From assembly GCA_037389465.1 (NCBI GenBank), contig JAZARR010000197.1:37501-101500 (forward strand): a stretch of 64,000 nt of DNA, read 5' to 3'. This document shows positions 10,642 through 21,484 of the stretch, piece by piece. Made by a program: the position numbers and the translations under genes. Under the pieces are notes generated by a model. The model did no database searches and was not told the origin of the DNA. It saw only the letters and a program-made list of their open reading frames with translations. The DNA is from Baylisascaris procyonis (Eukaryota; Nematoda; Chromadorea; Rhabditida; Ascarididae). Within the stretch, counting starts at the first letter, position 1, and the number at the start of each line of letters is the position of its first letter.

Positions 10642-12191
10642 CCTTTACTATGACTGGCACAACGCGATTTGTGCAAGTCTATGGTACCTATATCCGTATG
10701 TTTTCTATGACTGGCGTAAGGCGATCTGTGCAAGTCTGTGGTACCCATATCGGTATCTTTACGATGACTGGCATAACGCGATCTATACAAGTCTATGGTA
10801 CCTATATCCGTACGTTTTCTATGACTGGCTAGGTCGATCTGTGCATGTCTATGGTACCCATATGGCATCTTTGTCATGACTGCCATAACGCGATCTATGC
10901 AAGTCTATCGTACCTGTCTCCGTATGTTTTCTATGACCGGCATAACGCGATCTATGCAAATCTATGGCAACCATATCGGTATCTTTACTGTGACTGGCAC
11001 AACGCGATCTATGCAAGTTTATGGTACCTATATCCGTATGTTTTCTATGACTGGCGTAAGTCGATCTGTGCAAGTCTGTGGTACTCATATGGCATCTTTG
11101 TCATGACTGCCATAACGCGATCCATCCAAGTCTATGGCAAACATGTCGGTACCTTTGCTATGACTGGCATAACGCGTTCTATGCAAGTCTGCGGCACCCA
11201 TATCGGTATCTTTACTATGACTTTCACACCGCGATCTATGCAAGTCTATGGCACCCATATCGGTATCTTTACAATTACTCTCATAACGCGATCTATGCAA
11301 GTCTGTGGCACCCATATGGTATCTTTACACTGACTGGCGTAACGCGATCTATGCGAGTCTATGGCACCCATATCGGTATCTTTACTATGACTGGCACAAC
11401 GCGATCCATGCAAGTCTATGGTACCTATATCCGTATGTTTTATATGACTGGCGTAGGTCGATCTGTGCAAGTCTATTTTACCCATATGGCATCTTTGTCA
11501 TGACTGCCATAACGCGATCTATGCAAATCTATGGTACCCATATCGGTAAATTTTCTATGACTGGCGTAACGCGATCTATGCAAGTCTACGATAGCCATAT
11601 GGTATCTTTACAATGACTATCATAACGCGATCTATGCAAGTCTAAATTACTTATATCCGTATCTTTTCTATGACTGGGATAACGCGACCTATGCAAGTCT
11701 ATGGCACCCATATCGGTACCTTTTCTATGACTGGCGTAGCGCGATCTATGGAAGTCTACGGTATCCATATGGTATCTTTACAATGACTGGCGTAACGCGA
11801 TCTATGCAGGTCTATTTCACCCATATCGGTATCTTTACTATGACTGGCACAACGCTATCTATGCAAGTCTATGGTATCTATGGTACCTATATCCGTATGT
11901 TTTCTATGACTGGCGTAAGGAGATCTATCCAAGTCAATTTTACCAATATCGTACCTTTACTATGACTTTGCTTAACGCTTTCTACGCAAGTCTATGGTAC
12001 CCATATGGCATCTTTGTCATGACTGCCATAACGCGATCTATGCAACTCTATGGCACCCATATCGGTTTCTTTACCATGCCTGGCACAACGCGATCTATCC
12101 AAGTCTATGGCGCACATATCGGTACCTTTACTATACTGGCGTAACACTATCTATGCAAGTCTATGGTACGCATATGGTATCTCTAATATGG
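10642..12191 (+). repeat. 57-bp satellite array
   Basis: About 27 head-to-tail monomers of 57 bp. Recurring pieces are CCCATATCGGTATCTTTAC, TATGACTGGC and AACGCGATCTATGCAAGTCT. At least three monomer variants are mixed: CATATCGGTATC, TATATCCGTATGTTTTC and CATATGGCATCTTTGTC. The last recurs at 10861, 11089, 11487 and about 12005, spacings near 4, 7 and 9 monomers, which suggests irregular higher-order structure. Because 57 is 19 codons, long spurious open frames run through it on both strands. Confidence 0.95.
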
Positions 12192-12267
12192 CTGGCGTGA
12201 CGCGATCTATGCAGGTCGATGGTAGCCTTATGACTATCATAGACCTGCATAGATAGCGTTACGCCAG
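12192..12267. repeat. Fold-back of the 57-bp satellite
   Basis: Inverted repeat with 34-bp arms (12192-12225 and 12234-12267), four mismatches and an 8-nt loop. The right arm is a satellite monomer piece in reverse orientation. It lies exactly between the satellite array and the truncated integrase end of the BEL/Pao element, so it marks the rearrangement breakpoint. Confidence 0.85.
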
Positions 12268-12507
12268 AATTGTTTCGGGTACTTCTCTTCGAGCTACAAA
12301 CCTTCGAAAAGTTTGAGTAAACTGTTCTGCTGTTAGATTGCTAACTGTGTCTAGGTGGACGGCTCTAGTAACCAAACACGTCCATAGACATCCCCAGATC
12401 TTCGTTGTCTGACCTTTATCTTTGACTGACATGGGGCCGAAATAGTCTACTCTGGTATGCTGAAAGGGAAACGCTCGTCTTGTTCTATACGCCGGCAAAG
12501 AAGGCAT
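12268..12507 (-). pseudogene. BEL/Pao integrase core, truncated
   Basis: Continues pol in a different frame from the zinc domain. VDYFGP contains the first catalytic aspartate of the DDE core, and TRAVHLDTV and RREVPETI are typical BEL integrase blocks. The reading frame then enters the inverted satellite monomer and stops, so the second aspartate and the glutamate are missing. Confidence 0.88.
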
Positions 12508-12531
12508 GGGGGGCAGCGCGAATGGACCACC

Positions 12532-12831
12532 TTAATGCTTTTTGCAAATCAGACATCTTCTGAGCACTCTTTTTACTACTGCTCGACCTTTCGGGATCCA
12601 AAATCGCTCTCTTACATTGCACAACGTTTTTTGCACCCCTTGATGAAAGTTTTTCTTGTGAGCTTGTTCTATGATCAGTTCTGTGACTTTATGTTTGGAT
12701 GGCAGTAAAATGGGCCAGTTTGTTTGGGCCAGGAGGTCTTCGTGCTCGTATCTCCCTTTAAATTTTAGTAAGCCGCCCATCTCTATCAGCCCTAGCTGCT
12801 TCCTTAATTGATGCGGTTTGTCGTGCTGCAA
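12532..12831 (-). pseudogene. BEL/Pao integrase zinc-binding domain
   Basis: About 99 codons with an H...H...C..C arrangement (HKKNFH, then CLICKK about 30 residues later). This is the usual HHCC module at the integrase N terminus. It is separated from the RNase H frame upstream and the integrase core downstream by frame changes. Confidence 0.87.
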
Positions 12832-12852
12832 TGCCTCTTTTAGTTCATGGAA

Positions 12853-13671
12853 TTATTTATTCTGCATGATGTCCATGATTTTCGTTTCCGCATATTCTAG
12901 TTCCTTCACACTCAACCCTGACTGTTGCCGTCGAGTCCCCTTTCTCATTTCTATCCACCTGAGGACATATCCTATTACCCCTTTCAGCTTCATCCACGTG
13001 CTGACTCGGGCCGCCACTCTTTCTAACCAATTTTCCTCCTTTTCCTGATCGTGCTGTAGTGTAGTTAGTGTTGCTACTACGTTGCTGGTCATATCCTGCC
13101 CTTGGACCTCTCCCTTCAATTTTTGATCATCGCTTAAGGGCCAATGCGTTTCACTCTTTACTAACCATTCCGGGCCCTTCCACCAAATGTTGCTGTTTGC
13201 TAAGCTTTTAGGGGTTGCACCTCTCGACGCAAGGTCAGCCGGGTTTTCTCTACCTCCGACGTGTCTGTACTCAACGTAATGCTTGTTTAGTTCTTGTACA
13301 CGGTTCGGCACGAATACCGGTAACGCTCTATTACTCATTATCCAAGCTGAAGCACATTTTGAATCGCTCCACAGTACTTTTTTCTCAATGGCCACTTTCA
13401 ACTGTCGTTCCACATATACTAATGCTCTCACTCCGATAACGCATGCCATCAGTTCCAGCCTGGGTATGGAGATGTCTCTTAAAGGGCATAGTCGCGTCTT
13501 CGAGAACACTAAGTGACTCTCAGCCTTGCTGTCAACTTTGCTGCGTAGGTAGATCGCCGCAGCGAAAGCGTGCTGCGAAGCGTCTACAAATGCATGCAGC
13601 TGTAACCTTTTGCTGTCACTCCTAACAACTCTTCGATCGATTACAAACGTGGGGTATTCCTTCCAGCTCAT
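12853..13671 (-). pseudogene. BEL/Pao RNase H region of pol
   Basis: 272 codons. HAFVDASQHAFAAAIY gives the first acidic residue of a BEL-type RNase H; RLELMACVIG, LWSDSKCASAWI and GRENPADLASRG are the following conserved blocks, the last linking to integrase. The preceding pol frame ends in TAG/TAA at about 13674, only a few bases upstream and in another frame, so an indel has split one original polyprotein. Confidence 0.9.
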
Positions 13672-13673
13672 TA

Positions 13674-15599
13674 CTATGTTGTCCAGTTCACCTGATGTTC
13701 TGGTCTCAGTACTTCATCCCATTGGTATCCCTCTTCCCATAGTGTTTGAAAAAGGAGTTTTCCTTTTAGAAGCACTGGCGATATTAGTCCTAAGATGTCA
13801 AAATTTGCGGAAAGATGTGAAAGGACTCTTCTTTTTGTTAGTGCTGCACCCTCGTTTTTATCTCTGCTTACGAGCCTTACAGTCAGAGTATCCTCTTGCC
13901 TATTCCACCCTAGTCCAAGCACGTTTGTGATGTCTTCCTGCATTAAGTCCGCTTCTTGAAACTGGGTGACAACGGACTTGTAATTGGAGGCCCACTGCCT
14001 CAGATTCACGGACGCTTTATCAAATATAGCTTTCGCCATGTGGTAGTGTTGCACAGCCTCCTCTGAGGTTTCGGCACTTAAAACAACATTGTCTACGTAT
14101 GTGTTTTCTTTAATCTGCTCGGTTAGTCCTCTGAATCTCTGCACTTTCGCCTTATCCTCTTTTTCTGCTTCCTTAGCTACTTTGTCCAAATGGAACCTTA
14201 ACGTTGCTCCAAGGAAGAATGGGCTGGCTACTACGCCGAACGCAACTCTTGTAAAGCGATAGGTCTTCAAATTGTCGTTGTTTAATCCTTCCTCTGGCTG
14301 ATCTAGCCACAAGAACCTAGTTACATCTCGTTCTGTTGTCTTGAGAGACAGTTGAAGAAAGGCTTTTTGTACGTCTGCTATCAATATTATTTTTGGAAGG
14401 TTTAATCTCAACAAAATCCCCCCTTGATCGGGTAAGAGTGCTGATCCTGAATAGAGACACTCGTTTAAACTTTTTTCGCGCTTGCTCGCTTTCGCTGAGG
14501 CGTCAAACACAATTCTCAGTTTGGTTGTATTTTTCGATGGGGTTATAACTGGCTGATGCGGAACGTACCTAACCGGCCCATCTGGCTTGCTTCCTCTAGC
14601 TACTTCTTCAATTATCCCCAGCCGCTCTTGCTCTCGCAGAGTTTGGTCATACTTTGACAACAACTCCGGGTCTCCATGCAATCGTTTCAGCAGTGACTTG
14701 AGACGACCGAGGCTGAGTCCAAAATTATTTTCAAGCACAATTTCTTCATATTTCCACGGCCAACAGACTTGGTACCGACCGTCGATAAATTCGACTGTCT
14801 TATCGAAACATTCCAGTGCCCGGTCGTTTTCTTGATCTTTCGATTGTTCGTTCACCCCAATGCTTTCAAGCTTCCAAAATTTCTCAACCTCTGCCCACTG
14901 GTCCTGTGCACCGCTAGCACCTCCGACGACGTTCACCCCACAGTAGGCATGGATCTCTTTCTCTTTTTCGAGCCGTCCTCCTATCATAGATCCTACCTTC
15001 GTTGATATACGGTACAAGTTTTTCGCGAGTCTTTGAGGTGCGCCGCTATCCATCAGTTCCCAATAAAAGTCCGATCCTATCAGAATCCCTGGGACCACTA
15101 TCAGCTCTTGTCCCAAATCTTCTCCCTCTTTCTCTTGTTTGAGCGGTTTCCGACAGGTTAATTCCCTAACCAACCTCGGGACAACGTTCATTTCTATAAC
15201 CTGCGTCTTCCCCTTCTCCAGACAAAGTCCAACTTCTACCAACTGGGATTCCAACTTCTTTGCCCGTTTCGAAGCGAAGGTGTCAGGCGAAATAACCTCT
15301 GACGTAATAGGACTCAGCTTGAGCTGCTTTGCCATCGATGTTGTAATAAAGGATCGCTGCGAACCGCTATCAAACAGTGTGTAAGTCTCCAGTATAGGGC
15401 TCCTCTCATCTTTTGGATTATATATGTCTACTCGAATAGTAGGAAGGTATACTTTAGTATCGCGAACGACTAGGTTTCTGCACCCTACCTCGACAATTTC
15501 TTTGAACTCTTTACTCGTGGTCATTTGTGTGAAGCAGGTCACAGCATTGGCTTGAGGCCGCTGCTGCTCAACTACCACGGCATTGGTTTGAAATGTCAC
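13674..15599 (-). pseudogene. BEL/Pao pol: protease and reverse transcriptase
   Basis: About 641 codons open. Residues 70-110 hold a retropepsin-like site (LFDSGSQRSFIT, DUF1758/A17 type). The reverse transcriptase follows: RIVFDASAK, LIADVQKAFLQL (first catalytic Asp), RVAFGVVASPFFL, and TYVDNVVL where BEL/Pao often has YVDN or YVDD. The end of RT (WEEGYQWDEV) leads into RNase H. The frame opens upstream of the first ATG and overlaps the gag stop at 15619, so gag and pol now lie in different frames. The original was probably a single Gag-Pol, as is usual for this group. Confidence 0.93.
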
Positions 15600-15618
15600 C
15601 TGTCGATTTGGTGAAGTG

Positions 15619-16698
15619 CTAGGTGGACGCTGACTGATTGATTGTCTTCAGTCCTTCACTTGCGAGCTCCTCGTTGGCACCCCCCTCTAATTGTACTACT
15701 GACCTAGTAGCCCACTCCGGCTGCTGCATTGTACCTGATTCCCTCTGTTGCCAGTTGGTATTGGGTCTGCCTTTTGGGTTGATTGCTTGATCGTGTTCGT
15801 TTTGTCTCATTCGCGCTTGGTTTTTCATTTGCATTGTTGGACTCCGCCACGATAAATTAACCCTCTCCCTCTGCGGACAAAGTGCACTGTGATGACTACC
15901 TCGACAATAGAAGCAAGGTTTAGTGAATTTACAATTCCTGCTTTTGTGACCTTCTCGCAGACATCTAAAACATAACTTGAGATCTGTGATGCATTGTTCT
16001 CGGTCAGCAATCCTTCGATATCTCAAGCACTCATCCGCAAAATGGGCCTGCGTACATAACGCACAACCTTTCTCAGCATAATTTTTCGCGGCTGCGAAGG
16101 CCGTTGCTACGCTTGTTCCATTTCGCTGAAATTCCGCGCGTGGCGTTCTCCTTTCACTGTCTTTTATGCTTGCTATCTCTTCCTTCCTCCTCACATAACA
16201 GTCTAGCGCACCCTTTACCATCTCCATATCCCATTCTTGTTCTACCTTATCCCTCAACATCTCTTCCAGAATGGAGGGAGGGAGTTTCTGCCGAACCGAT
16301 AGTACTGATGAGGGGTTGTCGAGTGGTTCTTTAAGAGCCCTCAACTGTTTGCAAACCCTAGACAAGGCCTCCCCAAATTTCTTCATACCGCTTAACTTGT
16401 CCGAACAAGCGGGTAACATTTGTAGTGTTCGGTATAGGTGCCTCCTCACGATAACTGGATTACCAAACTTGTCTGCTAGGAGGTCTTTAGCTTCTTGGTA
16501 ACTTTCATTGGTAATGGGTAGCCCCGCGATAGCTTCCTTCGCATTCCCGTGTAAACAATTCGCTAGATGTGTCATTTTTATCACTGGCGGAATTGGTTGC
16601 TCATCTACCACTGCTCCAAAGGAATCCCAAAATTCTCTCCACTCTAGGAGGTCGCCACGGAATTGGGGGAGAGTTGCTCGGGCAATTCTGTTTTCCAT
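15619..16698 (-). pseudogene. BEL/Pao gag with two zinc knuckles
   Basis: 359 codons. ATLPQFRGDLLEWREFWDSF is the DUF1759 capsid-type block, followed by a helical region and two CCHC knuckles (CFRCLREGHKSRNC and CFYCRGSHHSALC) near residue 245-275. It would package RNA into the retrotransposon particle. It ends in TAG before the pol frame. The N-terminal part of Gag is in another frame upstream (16804-17120). Confidence 0.9.
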
Positions 16699-16803
16699 GC
16701 CTTCTCCTCTTGTTTAGCTTCTAGAAGCGGCAATGTTTTATCTGCTAAATCTAATTGTGCAAGCTTGCACTTCAGAGTAGCTACTGCCTCATCTGCCTAT
16801 CAA

Positions 16804-17120
16804 CTACTTCCAGGAACTGTCTTGGGCCTCACACTCTTTCTCATACCGCTCACTCTCCTCTTGTTGCTTCTCTCCAGTTAGACCCATCAGGAGCTCTCTC
16901 CACGCGGTATGGCTCTTATTTATCTTTTCTACATCCGTTTCTATTCGCATAAGGTCCTCTGCAACGCGCGACCTTATAACCATTCTTTCCTCTCCAGTCT
17001 TAGGCTGCTCACTGTAATCAGGCAATTCATCCAAGTACTTCTGAAGCCTTCCCTTGGCCAGCTAAGCTGCTTTCGCAGACCAGCAGAAGACATATTTTCA
17101 TTTATCTCTCCTACAGCAAT
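16804..17120 (-). pseudogene. BEL/Pao gag N-terminal coiled region
   Basis: A likely start is the ATG at about 17094 (MSSAGLRKQLS), but a frame change near 17050 is needed to continue into LDELPDYSEQPKTGEERM. The remaining residues are charged and helical (VAEDLMRIETDVEKINKSH). A stop after DSSWK, and further stops to 16699, separate it from the main gag frame. The assignment rests on position between the primer site and DUF1759. Confidence 0.65.
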
Positions 17121-17163
17121 TAAAGCCAAATTAGTGTGATTGTTAAAGGCTGACTCAGTAATG

Positions 17164-17181
17164 TCCCGGCTCGTGGCACCA
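17164..17181 (-). other. BEL/Pao tRNA primer binding site
   Basis: Minus strand reads TGGTGCCACGAGCCGGGA immediately after the LTR end ...CAATACA. It is complementary to an 18-nt tRNA 3' end ending in CCA. Which tRNA was not determined. Confidence 0.75.
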
Positions 17182-17714
17182 TGTATTGACCACCCTTTTT
17201 GTTAGTGGGTGTGTGTAGTGTGTATGTGTGCGATGATGTGTAAAGGTGGTCAATAATTAGATTATATATGTTAGTTTGTCCCCAAAGATTCGTGAACAAA
17301 CAATAGAAAACGAATAAAACAAAGGAAAATTACTGAACAATTCGCCTACGTTACTGTTGCTGTTCGATGTCGACTGAGCTGCTGCTCGCTTCTCCGTGCC
17401 AGCTTTTGTCACTTCCGAGTTGACGTGTGGCGTTCCTGATCCACCGTCGACCTGTCGCCTTGCCACCGGCGTCGATCCAACCACAATCACCGCTGGAGTC
17501 GACGATTCTGACCACTGCGCTCCCTTCTGTGACCCGTCTAGTTGTCACGGCACTCCGGTTTAATGACGCCTTCCGCTCGCCAATGATCACCTTTTTGGAT
17601 TCTGTCAGTTACCCAAGAATACTTCACATTGAGGTGGCTGCTCTTAGAATACCAATATCAGATTCTGTTGGTGCAACCGTCTTGTGCACCTTTCCACTGC
17701 TGTGTGAACCACGC
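17182..17714 (-). other. BEL/Pao 5' LTR remnant / leader
   Basis: Lies between the SL1 exon and the primer binding site, ending ...ATACA on the minus strand. About 533 bp with no convincing coding frame. A full LTR cannot be delimited because the upstream (U3) side is replaced by the SL1 exon. A short inverted motif (TGTATTGACCACC at 17182 and GGTGGTCAATA at 17245) lies in its U5 side. Confidence 0.6.
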
Positions 17715-17736
17715 CTCAAACTTGGGTAATTAAACC
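17715..17736 (-). other. SL1 exon copy at the 5' end of the retroelement
   Basis: On the minus strand this is the exact 22-nt SL1 exon (GGTTTAATTACC...TTTGAG), followed directly by GCGTGGTTCACAC rather than by the SL1 RNA intron (GTAATCCCG). The SL1 gene promoter, Sm site and hairpin are absent. Only the exon is present, as expected if a trans-spliced mRNA was reverse transcribed and inserted. Confidence 0.9.
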
Positions 17737-17749
17737 TTTATTCGCATTT

Positions 17750-18130
17750 TGTTGTGTATCTGACTGCCACTGTGATACACTGACTGAGGATTGTTACGTC
17801 GCCGAGTGGTGGTGGTGATGATGTAGACGAAACGGCGAGTGAGGAGTAAGCTTTATTAGAACCGAAGTAGCGAGGGAGACGCACACAAGAAACACACACA
17901 CAAAAACAACGGAAAAGGCACAGCTTATATAGTGGTCGTCACGTGACAATTTCATGTTGAAATAGATAGCTCTGCTATGTACTCATGTGATATCCACTAC
18001 CTCACTGCGCGTCGTCATGACGTGGCCATTGTACATTGCGATATTTGCCACGTGCATGCGTTTTGCAATACCCATTTCGGTAAGTGAAGTTGCACTTTGG
18101 ATGTGATGAAATGTCACCACATATGCAACA
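17750..18130 (-). mobile_element. Solo LTR 'A' with 5-bp target duplication
   Basis: 381 bp, TGTTGTGTATC...ATATGCAACA on the plus strand, flanked by perfect CATTT repeats (17745-17749 and 18131-18135). On the minus strand it has a TATA box (TATATAAG, near 17923-17930) and an AATAAA signal about 70 nt further, the expected U3-R-U5 order, so transcription would run leftward. It forms the left boundary of the 4333-bp tandem array. Confidence 0.9.
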
Positions 18131-18696
18131 CATTTAAACAATCAAAACGCGACGAAGAAACATTTACATATCAGAAGTAAAAGATAATATGATAGTAGGT
18201 TAACATGTGATTAAATAAACTCATATATGGTTATAAGACAAGTACGTAATGTTATAACTTCTTATAACCCGACGGAAAGAACATGCATGCTTATTAGTAT
18301 AACCTGACGGAAAAAAATACGCATACTCATTAGTAAAGCACGTAACCTGATGCTGAGTAGAATTATAACATTACACTTAAGCGAACTAAAGTACCATTAT
18401 CTCACACGTATGTAACGTTATAATACCTTATAAGCCGACGGAAAGAATACATATACTCATTCATAAGCAAAAACATTGAACACGCAACACCGATCCACGT
18501 CACTCATCGTACAACAGTTTACGAAACTTTGGGGTTTGTTTATATAGCCTTCTTGCTGACACCTTCTTGAAGCTTATGGTCCGCCCCTTCTTTGTGCCGT
18601 TAGTTGAGTTGACAATTAACATTGTTCATGGGATGACTTGATCCGCATGTCCTTATGCACTTTTGAGAAACAAAGCGCTCCCATGCCTTGTGAGCC

Positions 18697-19157
18697 ATGC
18701 AAGGCTATGGTACCCATATCGGTATCTTTACTATGGCTGGCGTAACGCTATCTATGCAAGTCTATGGTACCCATATCGGTATCTTTATTATGACTGGCGT
18801 AAGGCTATCTATGCAGGTCTATGGTAGCCTTATGGTATCTTTACTTTGGCTGGCATAACGCGATCTATACAAGTCTATGATACCCATATCGGTATCTTTA
18901 CTATTGCTGGCATAACGCGAACTATGCAAGTCTATATTACCCATATGGCGTCTTTATTATGGCTGGCATAAGGCGACCTATGGAAGTCTATGGTACCCAT
19001 ATCGGTATCTTTACTATGACTGGCATAACATGATCTGCGCAAGTCTAGGATACCCATATCGGTACCTTTACTAATGACTGCCATAACGCGATCTATGCAA
19101 GTCTATGGTACCCATATCGGTACCTTTACTAGTGACTGCCATAACGCGATCTATGCA
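18697..19157 (+). repeat. 57-bp satellite, eight monomers (unit 1)
   Basis: Same monomer and orientation as the array at 10642-12191, but with a different mix of variants. Confidence 0.93.
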
Positions 19158-19310
19158 ATTATTTAAAACTATGAATGCACAATAAATTAAAAACATAAGA
19201 TTACTTAAAAACTATAAATGCAAAATAAAATAAAACAAATGGACAAGAAAGTAGTGAAAATAGATCGTAGTCGTAAAAAGGATATCCAGAGAAAAGAACA
19301 AAGACTTGAA

Positions 19311-19352
19311 AGGTGCACACGTTTCGGCCCTTATTCGTTTACGTGTGCACCT
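19311..19352. repeat. Perfect 12-bp hairpin (unit 1)
   Basis: AGGTGCACACGT at 19311-19322 and its exact reverse complement at 19341-19352 around an 18-nt loop. Repeated in every unit (23644, 27977, 32310, 36643). Confidence 0.85.
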
Positions 19353-21484
19353 GAGTTATGCGCGGGCCGTCATCAGATCGATACGCATAACCCTATTAGT
19401 TGAATGATGAAAAGTTGTAATGTTAGTGAAACAGAACGGTGTAAGGGGCAGCGTAATAAGGAGAAAGATAGAAGTAGAAAAGAAGACCTGGAAACGCAAA
19501 AGACGAGCAATAAATGAAGAAATGCAACTGAAGTCGTAAAGCCAACTATAGATAGCGCCAATATAAATATAATTAATAATACGGGCTAAAAGTAAATTAC
19601 AAAGACCCCGCCTACCTCATCATCACGTTCCGGTTTTCTCCTTTTCCCAGTAACCGATCCTTGTGAAGCCGAACCTACGTTCCTCTTGCCACAGAGTTTA
19701 TATTACAAACTTTTTTAAAAAGAAGGCAAAGTTTAGAAGTTTTTCCAAAAAACACAAAACACACGACGCTACAAATTGCCTCGCGCCTAACAAGAAATGT
19801 TACCTATGTTGCCCTAATAATATACCAATAACAATATTAAACTGTGACTACTAACCTAAATTGTTACACTAAACCATTATGGGTAATGGAACAAAAGTTA
19901 ATGCACGACATTACTACAAGGTGGTGAGTGAAATTTCTTTTCAATCTAATTAATAAGTAGAGAATGGTCAAAATTACTCTATGATATAGTTATCGTAAAG
20001 CTACTAAAATAAAAAGAAAATTTTGAAACCAAAATTGAAATCCCGTGTGTAAAAAGAAAGTTATGAAACTAAATTGAAATCCCGTGTGTGTAGACGTGCG
20101 TCGTACGCAATAGTGCTAATGTTAATGGTGGTCGTAGAAGGTTCCAGCATGTTCCAGCAATTGATCAACTCTGAAAGACGCTCCAATGCTGTATTCGCAC
20201 TCTAATGTTCTATCCACCATCAGACTAGCCAACGTTCGAAATTGAGGTGCTGCCCGCAAAAAGGAGGAAAAGATATGGGACGCTCTTCTTGCTCGTTAAG
20301 CAATCGCAGCATTATGTGAGTGGATGTTCGTCTTAAGTCAGATATCTGATCTTTACTCGTGCTCTAAACACAAGACGTTGCATTCACTATCTTAATCTAT
20401 CAGCGAAACGTCTTCAACTGATATGCTTTCATAAGGATACACAATATTATATGTTTTATTATTATTTTCGAAATTTTGAAAACTATTTAGTTTAATGAAA
20501 TGAAATGCAAAAAAGCGCATTATCGTAGAATTTTCTGGTGCAATTTCCCTTTTTCAGCTGTCCTACGAACAACGGTTGAATCAATATTCACCAATAAGGA
20601 TTCTTCATGTTTTGCACATTCAGCAATTTTCTTATTAGTGGTAATGCAGTACTGCATTAAATCCGGATTTTTCCAAAATTTTCCATAAAGCGATGAATCT
20701 AAGAATTTATGCAAATTTTACCCGACCGATACGTTATGAAGCATTCTTCCTAATATCATACAAGTATTGTTTACAGTTGTGCGAAGGAGTGGTGGTTCAT
20801 TCTCGTTCAATACACAAGGAGTTGCTCAGCTCATAAACTCTTTCATTGCCGGTGATTGAATTTCTAATATTTCTATTTGACTGCTCTTAGTTACATAGCG
20901 ATATCTTTTCGTTAGAACCAATAAGAGGTGATCTAATCCTTGTCAGTCTGCGTTGATGTTTTTCGGATGCCTGCGTGCCTACTCCTTCCCGCTCCACCTG
21001 TGTATATAGGTTAAACCGTCTATACGGTAATTTCAACTTGAGCTTCACAAGAGTTAGAGCTACAGGAGGTGCAGTAATCTTCGCCTTTCAAGTTTTGCAT
21101 GAGCATACTAAACTGCACTTTATGTGCTTTGCCACGTTCATTTTGTTTATTCTCAATGTAATACTTTCTGCTAAAATTCTAGACGGACGATCTACTTGGA
21201 ATCTATAGATCAATCTAAGCAGTAACAAAAAACATTGTAACTTTTATCACTACCGTTGTGTACCTGTATGCCGCTGTAGTACACTGACTGAGGATTGTTG
21301 CGTCGCCGAGTGACGGTGTGATGATGTAGACGAAACGGCGAGTGAGGAGCGAACTTTATTAGAACCGAAGTAGCGAGAGAGGCACACACAAGAAACACAC
21401 ACACCAAAAACAACGGAAAAGGCACAGCTTATATAGTGGTCGTCACATGACAATTCATGTTGAAATAGATAGCTCTGCTATGTA

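Larger units (their letters stand above)
12268..17736 (-). mobile_element. BEL/Pao retroelement copy, SL1-tagged and 3' truncated
   Basis: Reading on the minus strand: SL1 exon (17715-17736), leader of about 530 bp, primer binding site (17164-17181), gag, zinc knuckles, aspartic protease, reverse transcriptase, RNase H, integrase zinc domain and the start of the integrase core. The core stops at about 12268, where satellite DNA begins. The domain order is that of BEL/Pao elements. Frameshifts and stops split the coding region into several pieces, so it is non-functional. No second LTR is present. Confidence 0.92.

Noticed and set aside
10352..11768. Long open frames on both strands (up to 175 codons)
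   Set aside because: They run through the 57-bp satellite; 57 is a multiple of three, so a frame that is open in one monomer stays open. No ATG context, splice sites or protein family support them.
13610..13930. Plus-strand frames within the retroelement
   Set aside because: They are antisense to protease/RT/RNase H, which have clear conserved blocks on the minus strand.
15600..15640. Programmed -1 frameshift between gag and pol
   Set aside because: The element has several other frame breaks, BEL/Pao elements normally encode one Gag-Pol, and no clear slippery heptamer was seen, so ordinary decay is simpler.
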